The position numbers were made by a program, and so were the translations under genes. From Mycolicibacterium chlorophenolicum (lineage in GTDB: Bacteria > Actinomycetota > Actinomycetes > Mycobacteriales > Mycobacteriaceae): a DNA stretch of 49,546 bases. Shown one piece after another: positions 43,108 to 49,546 of this stretch. Position 1 is the first letter of the stretch. Each line of letters starts with the position of its first letter. The notes under the pieces were generated by a model, which did not search any database, had not been told where the DNA came from, and was given only the letters and a program-made list of their open reading frames with translations. The stretch covers positions 637-50,182 of the forward strand of contig NZ_JYNL01000008.1 in NCBI RefSeq assembly GCF_001044235.1. Reading direction: 5' to 3'.

Positions 43108-44094
43108 ATGATCACTCTGACCGCCCCCGCCGCGCCGCCGCTGTCCCGTTCGACCCCGTCGGACCGGCCGCCGTTGCGCGTCGGGCTCGTGCAGCACCGC
43201 TGGCGTGACGATGCCGCGGACCTCGCCAAAACCCTGCGCTCGGGCATCGACCAGGCCGCCGCCGAAGGCGCCGCCGTGGTGTTCCTGCCCGAGATCACGT
43301 TGCTGCGCTACCCCGCCGACCGTCCCGGCGGCGACGACGCCGCCGCGTTGACCGAGGACCTGGAGACCGGCCCGACGTTCACGCTGGCGGCCGAGGCCGC
43401 CACGGCCAACGGCATCTTCGTGCACGCCTCCCTCTACGAGCGCGCGCCGGACGCCGACTGGCTGGGCTTCAACACCGCGATCCTGGTCTCGCCGGACGGC
43501 ACCCTGGTCGGCCGCACCCGCAAGCTGCACATCCCGATCTCGGCGGGCTACTACGAGGACACCTACTTCCGGCCCGGCCCCGGTCCGGACGCCGACCCGT
43601 ATCCGGTCTACGCACCCGACGGCCTGGGCGCCCGCCTCGGCATGCCCACCTGCTGGGACGAGTGGTTCCCCGAAGTGGCGCGCAACTATTCGCTGGCCGG
43701 CGCCGAGATCGTGGTGTATCCGACCGCCATCGGCTCCGAGCCGGTCTTCCCCGACTTCGACACCCAGCCGCTGTGGCAGCACGTCATCGTCGCCAACGGC
43801 ATCAACAGCGGGCTGTTCATGGTGGTGCCCAACCGCACCGGTGACGAGGGCGCCCTGAACTTCTACGGGTCGTCGTTCATCTCCGACCCGTACGGCCGGG
43901 TGCTGGTGCAGGCTCCGCGTGACGAGGAGGCGGTGCTGGTGGCCGATCTCGACCTGGATCAGCGTCGCGACTGGCTGGAACTGTTCCCGTTCCTGCTCAC
44001 CCGCCGGCCCGACACCTACACCGCGCTCACCGAACCCGTGGACACGCAACGGCCCTACGGCGTCGGGCACGAGGCGACGGCGGTGGTCAAGTGA
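43108..44094 (+). CDS. Carbon-nitrogen hydrolase (nitrilase superfamily)
   Basis: 328 aa. The catalytic triad is Glu62 in FLPEITLLRY, Lys139 in TRKLHIP and Cys182 in PTCWDEWFPE. LNFYGSSFISDPYGRV follows. The pattern is closest to N-carbamoylputrescine amidase-type members of the superfamily, whose reaction releases ammonia and carbon dioxide. ATG 43108 lies 4 nt after AGGAG; a GTG at 43105 is in frame. The stop overlaps the GTG of the amidohydrolase gene (GTGA). Part of a three-gene operon with a transporter, which suggests uptake and hydrolysis of an N-containing compound. Confidence 0.9.
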   Translation: MITLTAPAAPPLSRSTPSDRPPLRVGLVQHRWRDDAADLAKTLRSGIDQAAAEGAAVVFLPEITLLRYPADRPGGDDAAALTEDLETGPTFTLAAEAATANGIFVHASLYERAPDADWLGFNTAILVSPDGTLVGRTRKLHIPISAGYYEDTYFRPGPGPDADPYPVYAPDGLGARLGMPTCWDEWFPEVARNYSLAGAEIVVYPTAIGSEPVFPDFDTQPLWQHVIVANGINSGLFMVVPNRTGDEGALNFYGSSFISDPYGRVLVQAPRDEEAVLVADLDLDQRRDWLELFPFLLTRRPDTYTALTEPVDTQRPYGVGHEATAVVK

Positions 44095-45719
44095 GCGCGA
44101 CACTGTTCACCGGCGGCGTGGTGTGGACCGGCCGCCATGACCAGGCCGACACCGACGCCGTGCTGGTCGTCGACGGCGTGGTGGTCACGCTCGGCGACGA
44201 CGCGAGAACGCAAGGGGCGCAGGCCGAGACGGTCGATCTGGCCGGTGGCTTTCTGATGCCGTCGTTCGGCGACGGGCACGCGCACCCGCTCTACGGCGGT
44301 CTGGAGGCGGTCGGCCCGGCGGTGCGGCCGTGCACCTCGGTCGACGAGATCGTGCTCGCCGTCAAGCAGTACGCCGAGGAGCACCCGGACGAGGAGTGGA
44401 TCGTCGGCGCCTCCTACGACGGCAGCCTGGCTCCGGGCGGGCTGTTCGACGCGCGCTGGCTCGACGCCGCGGTGCCGGACCGCCCGGTGGTGTTGCGGGC
44501 GTGGGATTACCACACGGTGTGGTGCAACAGTGTCGCGCTGGAGCGGGCCGGCATCACCGCCGACACCCCCGACCCGGTGCTCGGCGAGATCCCGCGACGC
44601 GACGACGGATCCGTGCTCGGCACGCTGCGCGAGTGGGGCGCCACCGATCTCGTGATGGCGGTGATGCCGCCACGCGACGAGCAGGTGCGGATCGCGGCAC
44701 TCGACACGGCCGCCGACTACTACCTCGCCCGCGGCGTGACGTGGGTGCAGGACGCGTGGGTGGAGCCCGCCGACGTCGCGACCTACGTCGAGGCGGCCCG
44801 CCGGGGTGCGCTGCGGATGCGGTTCAACCTCGCGCTCTACGCCGATCCCCGCCACTTCGACAGCCAGGTAACCCATTTCGCCGAACAGCGGCGCGCCGTC
44901 GCCGACGCCGCCAACCCGCTGCTCACCGCGAACACCGTCAAGTTCTTCGCCGACGGGGTCGTCGAGAACGAAACCGGTGCGTTACTCCAGCCGTACTGCT
45001 CGGGTCTTCACTCCCACGGCATGCGCAACTGGGAGGGTGACTCGCTCGCCGAGGCGGCACGCCAGGTCGACGATCTCGGTCTGCAGATCCACATCCACGC
45101 GATCGGCGACGCCGCGGTGCGCCAGGCCCTCGACGCGATCGAACACGTCGTCCGGGTGAACGGTCCGCGGGACCGCCGGCCGGTGATCGCGCACTGCCAG
45201 CTGATCGACGACGCCGATCTGGCCCGGTTCGCCGCACTCGGCGTCATCCCGAACATGCAGCCGCTGTGGGCGCAGCTCGACGCGCTCATGACCGTGCTGA
45301 CGGTCCCCCGGCTGGGCGTCGAGCGTGCGGACAAGCAGTACCCGATCCGCACCCTGGACACCTCCGGCGCACCGCTGGGTTTCGGCTCGGACTGGCCGGT
45401 GTCCTCGGGCGCCCCGTTCGACGGCATCGCGGTCGCGACGTCGCGGCGCACCTCCGACGGTGAGCCCGACGGCGGCTGGACGCCCCACGAGATCCTGCCC
45501 ATCGAGCGGGCGTTGTCCGCATATACCGCGGGGGCCGCGAATCAGGCGTTCGCCGATAACGATTGGGGTGTTCTCACCCCCGGAGCGAGCGCCGACCTGA
45601 TATGGCTGGATCGCGACCCGCGGGCCACGGCGCCACTGGACCTCCCCACAGTGGCGATCCGCGCCACCTACCTGCGCGGCGCACCGGCCTACCGGGCCGA
45701 GAACGGAGCTGACTCATGA
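44091..45719 (+). CDS. Amidohydrolase, YtcJ-like
   Basis: 542 aa. A metal-binding HxH (His63, His65) in GDGHAHPLYGG follows an N-terminal beta domain. VKFFADGVVENETGALLQPY, IHIHAIGDAA and GFGSDWPVSSGAP (the late Asp) complete the amidohydrolase layout, and LIWLDRDPRATAP is the end of the beta domain. YtcJ-like enzymes have no agreed substrate. GTG 44091 overlaps the nitrilase stop and its own stop overlaps the permease ATG. The two hydrolases may act in sequence on the imported compound. Confidence 0.92.
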   Translation: MSATLFTGGVVWTGRHDQADTDAVLVVDGVVVTLGDDARTQGAQAETVDLAGGFLMPSFGDGHAHPLYGGLEAVGPAVRPCTSVDEIVLAVKQYAEEHPDEEWIVGASYDGSLAPGGLFDARWLDAAVPDRPVVLRAWDYHTVWCNSVALERAGITADTPDPVLGEIPRRDDGSVLGTLREWGATDLVMAVMPPRDEQVRIAALDTAADYYLARGVTWVQDAWVEPADVATYVEAARRGALRMRFNLALYADPRHFDSQVTHFAEQRRAVADAANPLLTANTVKFFADGVVENETGALLQPYCSGLHSHGMRNWEGDSLAEAARQVDDLGLQIHIHAIGDAAVRQALDAIEHVVRVNGPRDRRPVIAHCQLIDDADLARFAALGVIPNMQPLWAQLDALMTVLTVPRLGVERADKQYPIRTLDTSGAPLGFGSDWPVSSGAPFDGIAVATSRRTSDGEPDGGWTPHEILPIERALSAYTAGAANQAFADNDWGVLTPGASADLIWLDRDPRATAPLDLPTVAIRATYLRGAPAYRAENGADS

Positions 45720-47089
45720 CCGCCGAATACATCACCGGTCCGCACGAGGGCCACCTGAAACGCGCGCTGGGACTTCCGTCGCTGGTGCTGTTCGGTCTGG
45801 TGTACATGGTGCCGTTGACGGTGTTCACCACCTACGGCATCGTCACCGAGACCTCCGGCGGTCGACTCCCGCTGGCGTACATCGTCACGCTGATCACGAT
45901 GGTGTTCACCGCGCTGTCGTACGCCCGGATGTCGGCGGCGATCCCGGTCGCGGGCTCGGCCTACACCTACACGCAGCGGACCTTCGGCGCGCCCGTCGGC
46001 TTCCTGGCCGGCTGGTCGCTGCTGCTCGACTACCTGTTCCTGCCGATGCTCAACTATCTGGTGATCGGGCTGTACCTGAATGCGGCGTTGCCCGCGCTGC
46101 CCGCGTGGGTCATCGTGCTCGCGTCGATCGCCATCGTCACCGTGCTCAACATCGTCGGCATCGTGTCGGTGGCACGGGCCAACTTCCTGATCATCGCGAT
46201 CCAGGCCATCTTCATCGTGGTGTTCGTCGTCCTGGCGGTGTCCAAGACCACCGGCTACGGCACCGTCGACCTGATGTCGCCGTTCACCGGCGACGGCACC
46301 GCGGGCGGTATGAGCCCCATCCTGGCCGGCGCCGCGATCCTGTGTCTGTCGTTCCTCGGCTTCGACGCCGTGTCCACCCTCTCCGAAGAGGCGCGCGACG
46401 CCAAGCGCACAGTGCCGCAGGCGATCATGATCGCGACGATCGTCTCCGGCATCATCTTCATCCTGCTGTCGTTCGTCTCGCAGCTGGTCTTCCCGTCGAA
46501 CCAGTTCGCCGACGTCGACACCGGGTCGACCGACGTGATGCTCGCCGCGGGCGGATCGTTCGTCAACACGTTCTTCACCGCGGCCTACGTCGCCGGTGCG
46601 CTCGGGTCGGCACTGACCTCGCAGGCGTCGGTGGCCCGCATCCTGTTCGCGATGGGCCGCGACGGCATCCTGCCGCGCAAGGTGTTCGGCCACGTGTCGG
46701 CCAAGTTCAGCACCCCGGTGTACGCCATCCTCACGGTCAGCGTGATCTCGCTGGCGGCCATCTGGATCGATCTGGCGATCCTGGCGTCGGTGGTCAGTTT
46801 CGGTGCGCTGGTCGCGTTCTCGGTGGTGAACCTGTCGGTGATCAAGCACTACTTCGTCGACATGCGGGAGCGCAACATCCTGCTCAACGTGGTCGCACCG
46901 GTGATCGGCTTCCTGCTCACCGCGTGGCTGTGGACCAGCCTGTCCGGGACGGCGCTGACCATCGGATTGATCTGGCTGGCGATCGGTTTCGTCTGGCTGC
47001 TGGTGGTCACCCGCGGCTTCCGGCGCCCCACCCCGGTGCTGGACCTGGAGGAGACGGGCTCACTCGCCGAGAGCGACCGGGCGCGCTGA
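45716..47089 (+). CDS. APC-superfamily amino acid/amine permease
   Basis: 457 aa with 12 predicted membrane helices. LGLPSLVLFGLVYMVPLTVF opens the first helix, SAAIPVAGSAYTYTQRTFGAPVGFLAGW is the conserved helix 2-3 loop, and FDAVSTLSEEARDAKRTVP is the loop typical of amino acid permeases. It would import an amino acid, amine or carbamoyl compound for the two upstream hydrolases. ATGA overlap with the amidohydrolase. Its 3' end overlaps the convergent rhodanese by 30 nt. Confidence 0.92.
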   Translation: MTAEYITGPHEGHLKRALGLPSLVLFGLVYMVPLTVFTTYGIVTETSGGRLPLAYIVTLITMVFTALSYARMSAAIPVAGSAYTYTQRTFGAPVGFLAGWSLLLDYLFLPMLNYLVIGLYLNAALPALPAWVIVLASIAIVTVLNIVGIVSVARANFLIIAIQAIFIVVFVVLAVSKTTGYGTVDLMSPFTGDGTAGGMSPILAGAAILCLSFLGFDAVSTLSEEARDAKRTVPQAIMIATIVSGIIFILLSFVSQLVFPSNQFADVDTGSTDVMLAAGGSFVNTFFTAAYVAGALGSALTSQASVARILFAMGRDGILPRKVFGHVSAKFSTPVYAILTVSVISLAAIWIDLAILASVVSFGALVAFSVVNLSVIKHYFVDMRERNILLNVVAPVIGFLLTAWLWTSLSGTALTIGLIWLAIGFVWLLVVTRGFRRPTPVLDLEETGSLAESDRAR

Positions 47090-47884
47090 CTCTGCGCTCC
47101 ACTGCGACCACGACCCGGGGAACAGCGCCGCGTCCACCCCGACCGACGCCAGCGCCGCGACGACGACCGACGCGGTGACGCCCGATCCGCAGTAGACCGC
47201 GGGCTTCGGCCCGGCGCCGTCGAACACCCGGGTCAGGTCGTCGTGATCCAGCAGGGTGCCGTCGCCGCGCAGCAGGCTGGTGCTCGGTACGTTGCGCGCA
47301 CCGGGGATGTGGCCGGCCACCGTGTCGACGGGTTCGGTGTCGCCGCGGAACCGCTCGGGCGCCCGCGCGTCGATCAGCACCGAAGCATCGGCCGCCTCGT
47401 CCGCGGTGACGGCCTTGCGCGCGCCGGCGTACAGGTCGTCGAACGCCACCGTCACGTCCCCGGGCTCGGGAACCGCGGCACCGGACGCCCATTCACCGGT
47501 CCACGCCGCCAGCCCCCCGTCGAGGATCCGCACGTCGGGGATGCCCGCCGCGGTCAGCACCCACCAGGCACGCGCCGAACCGGCCCGGTTCCAGTCGTCG
47601 TAGACCACCACCGGCACCCCGGTGCGCACACCCCAGCGGCGGGCAGCGGCCTGCACCGCGGCGCCCGACGGCAGCGGGTGTCGGCCACGGCCGGCCACGC
47701 TGTGGTCGGAGAGCTCGTCGTCGAGCGACACGTACACCGCGCCGGGCAGATGACCGCGCTCGTAGGCGGCGCTGCCATCGGGCTCCGCCAGCGACCACCG
47801 CACATCGAGCAGCGTGACGGGCTCCCCGCGCTCGAGCATCCCGGCCAGTTCGCCGGCCGTGACGAACACGTCGGCGCGGCTCAC
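47060..47884 (-). CDS. Two-domain rhodanese sulfurtransferase (SseA/thiosulfate or 3-mercaptopyruvate type)
   Basis: 274 aa. The N-terminal rhodanese domain begins LLDVRWSLAEPDG and YERGHLPGAVYVSLD, and carries Asp in VYDDWN where the catalytic Cys would be. The C-terminal domain has the active Cys232 in VYCGSGVTAS after HIPGARNVPSTSLL. The pattern is of SseA-like enzymes that transfer sulfur to cyanide or thiols. GTG 47884 overlaps the stop of the HerA-like gene (GTGA), so the two are coupled; the reason is not obvious. Confidence 0.92.
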   Translation of the reverse strand: MSRADVFVTAGELAGMLERGEPVTLLDVRWSLAEPDGSAAYERGHLPGAVYVSLDDELSDHSVAGRGRHPLPSGAAVQAAARRWGVRTGVPVVVYDDWNRAGSARAWWVLTAAGIPDVRILDGGLAAWTGEWASGAAVPEPGDVTVAFDDLYAGARKAVTADEAADASVLIDARAPERFRGDTEPVDTVAGHIPGARNVPSTSLLRGDGTLLDHDDLTRVFDGAGPKPAVYCGSGVTASVVVAALASVGVDAALFPGSWSQWSAESARPVALGE

Positions 47885-49546
47885 TGCTGCACCGCCAGCG
47901 CCAGCACCTCGTCGGCCGACGGCGGGCTCGACGGATGGAACGACAGGCACCACGGCTCGACGACGCGGTGGAACGCCTCGCCCTCGGTCGCGACGTAGAA
48001 GTTGCCGACCCGCAGGCGGCTGATGTCGTCGACCAGACCGCCTTTCGCACGGGCCATTTCGCGGGCCGTCTCGATCTGGGCGGGCGCGTTGAGCAGCCCG
48101 TAGAACTGGATCGCCGCGTTGCCCGGGATGTTCAGGTTGAGCCCCTTGGGCGCCTGGGTGGCGAACACCAGCCCGAGGCCGTACTTGCGGGCCTGCGACG
48201 ACAGCGCCAGCGTGCTGCGTGTGCACGCGGTGAAACCCCTTGCGGGAGCGAAGTTCTGGGCCTCGTCCATCACCATCAGCCCGCCCAGCGGCCGGTCGCC
48301 GGCGGGGTGGCGTTTGATCCACGCGAACAGCGCCATCTGCAGCTGGTTGACGAAGCTCTGCCGCTGCTCGTCCGACGGCAGCCCGATCATGCTGATCACC
48401 GACACCCGCGCCCGGTAGCCCTCGGACGGGGTGAGCAGCACGCCGGGGTCGACGGGCGTGCCGGCGCCGCCGAACAGCGGATCGTTGACCATCGCCGCCC
48501 GCAGGTTCTGCGACAGGTCTTCGGCGATCTGACGCGCCCCCGCCATGTCGCTGATGTCCTCGGGCAGGTCGGCGAGCAGCCGGACGAACCCTGCCAGCGT
48601 GGGCTCATCCGTTCTGCCGTAGTGCTGCAACGCTTCTCGCAGCACGGCACGGGCACGGGTGGCCTTCTGTGTCTTGCCGGTGATCAGCGCCTGCGGTTCG
48701 AGCGCCGAGCAGGCGGCCTCGACGGCCTCGAAGAACTCGTCGTGATCGTCGACGACGCTGCCGAAGTCGGGCAGCGGCTGGAACGCCAGCGGGCGGCCGC
48801 TGGTGCGCCGCGGGGTCCACACCGTCACCTCGGTGGTGCGCAGGTACTCCTCGGCGCGGGCGTCGTCGGCGCGCTGCCAGCCCTCGGGTTTCTGCGGCCA
48901 CGCCGTGCCCAGCCGCGACAGGTCGTTGTTCGGGTCGAGCACGATCGCGGACACCCCGCGCAGCGCGCACTCCTCGACGAGCCGGCGGATCAGCACGGTC
49001 TTCCCCGAGCCGGATCCGGCGAAGATCGCGACGTGTTTGCGCAGCGCCGCAAGCGGAATCGAGACCGGTTCCCCGCTGTGCAGGTCGCGGCCCAGGGGCA
49101 CCTCGGTGTCGGGGACGTCGACGACGGGAGCGTCGTCCACGGGCTCGGGCTCGGGCTCGTCCACGGCTTCGGGTTCCGGCTCGGTCGCCTCCTCGACCGT
49201 GCCGTCGCCGAGGGTGTCGGCCAGCAGCGCCATCCGGTGGGCCGGACGGCGCGCCCGCAGCCAGTTCGCCAGCTGCGGATCGTCCTCGGCGAACAGGTCA
49301 CGCAGCGCCGCCATCGTGCGGATGTCGTCTTCGGTGAGCGGCACGGTCCGGCCGCCCCAGGCGTGGAACGCTGCGAGCTCCTCGGCGGTCTTCTTCCCGG
49401 TCGGCCACGGCGCGTTGCGCAGCAGGATCAGCTGCCGGCGGCCCGACCCGGGCCCGAATCCCGCTGCGGTGACAGCTTTTCGGACACGGCTGAGCGCCGC
49501 GCTGGCATTGTCCGCCGCGACCGCGCGGAAGGCCCAGTGCCGTTCG
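47881..49546 (-). CDS. HerA/DUF87-like ATPase, partial (runs off the right edge)
   Basis: 555 codons are in the window. The frame has no ATG, GTG or TTG upstream of 49344 and stays open to the last base, so the true start is outside; GTG 49344 is not the start. The upstream part (RHWAFRAVAADNASAALSRV, then LRNAPWPTGKK) reads as coding. Walker A is AGSGSGKT in VAIFAGSGSGKTVLIRR, Walker B is GLMVMDEAQNF, and FATQAPKGLNLNIPGNAAIQF is a HerA/FtsK-type sensor region. An acidic Glu/Pro repeat separates an N-terminal helical domain from the ATPase. HerA-like ATPases pump or process DNA ends; a membrane or conjugation role is possible. Confidence 0.88.
   Translation of the reverse strand, partial: ERHWAFRAVAADNASAALSRVRKAVTAAGFGPGSGRRQLILLRNAPWPTGKKTAEELAAFHAWGGRTVPLTEDDIRTMAALRDLFAEDDPQLANWLRARRPAHRMALLADTLGDGTVEEATEPEPEAVDEPEPEPVDDAPVVDVPDTEVPLGRDLHSGEPVSIPLAALRKHVAIFAGSGSGKTVLIRRLVEECALRGVSAIVLDPNNDLSRLGTAWPQKPEGWQRADDARAEEYLRTTEVTVWTPRRTSGRPLAFQPLPDFGSVVDDHDEFFEAVEAACSALEPQALITGKTQKATRARAVLREALQHYGRTDEPTLAGFVRLLADLPEDISDMAGARQIAEDLSQNLRAAMVNDPLFGGAGTPVDPGVLLTPSEGYRARVSVISMIGLPSDEQRQSFVNQLQMALFAWIKRHPAGDRPLGGLMVMDEAQNFAPARGFTACTRSTLALSSQARKYGLGLVFATQAPKGLNLNIPGNAAIQFYGLLNAPAQIETAREMARAKGGLVDDISRLRVGNFYVATEGEAFHRVVEPWCLSFHPSSPPSADEVLALAVQQ

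Noticed and set aside
49342..49344. GTG 49344 as the start of the HerA-like gene
   Set aside because: The frame remains open and reads as coding up to the window edge, so the gene is partial.

Overview
The window looks like chromosomal DNA of a fast-growing mycobacterium (Mycolicibacterium-type). It is GC-rich throughout, many genes start with GTG, and genes are chained by 4-nt ATGA or GTGA overlaps. It also carries an antigen 85-type mycolyltransferase (37743-38789), a deazaflavin (F420)-type nitroreductase (40125-40556) and a side-by-side acyl-CoA dehydrogenase pair typical of mycobacterial steroid catabolism. No rRNA, tRNA, IS element, phage gene or CRISPR array was seen. No gene-free stretch exceeds about 210 bases.

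Left two thirds (1 to about 33450): a catabolic island for a steroid-like or other polycyclic substrate. At the left edge is the C-terminal end of a 4-hydroxy-2-oxovalerate aldolase (HsaF/BphI type). Spread over several transcription units are homologues of nearly all the ring A/B-opening enzymes: KshB-like reductase (2906), HsaA-like monooxygenase (4085), HsaC-like extradiol dioxygenase (5280), two KstD-family flavoproteins (6185 and 29802), KshA-like Rieske oxygenase (28517) and HsaB-like flavin reductase (32318). Two Baeyer-Villiger monooxygenases (1145 and 12836), each coupled to a short-chain dehydrogenase, and two HSL-type esterases (8722 and 24877) could convert cyclic ketones to lactones or esters and hydrolyse them. 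A tightly overlapping operon at 14864-21943 (CoA ligase, Zn alcohol dehydrogenase, aldehyde dehydrogenase, enoyl-CoA hydratase, two acyl-CoA dehydrogenases) looks like activation and beta-oxidation of a side chain or acid product. A second operon at 23524-28213 holds two SnoaL-like proteins, two SDRs, an esterase and an unrecognised protein with an HxD...H pattern. IclR (7868) and PadR (31523) regulators lie inside the island. The substrate cannot be read from the sequence.

The alcohol dehydrogenase at 16465 has lost its expected stop codon. One extra base in a run of five C would restore an ATGA junction with the aldehyde dehydrogenase, so this is either a real frameshift or a base-calling error.

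Right third (about 33450-49546): ordinary accessory and core genes. These include a TspO-like membrane protein, a MarR regulator with an EEP-family hydrolase and a divergent Bcr/CflA-type exporter, a PhyH-family dioxygenase, the antigen 85 homologue, a zinc-metallopeptidase lipoprotein, and two flavin/F420-type small enzymes. They also include an acetamidase/formamidase homologue with an SDR, a TetR-controlled nitrilase-amidohydrolase-APC permease operon, and a rhodanese coupled to a HerA-like ATPase that runs off the right edge. Several convergent gene ends carry long perfect inverted repeats without a U-tract, and three divergent promoters carry clear palindromic operators.
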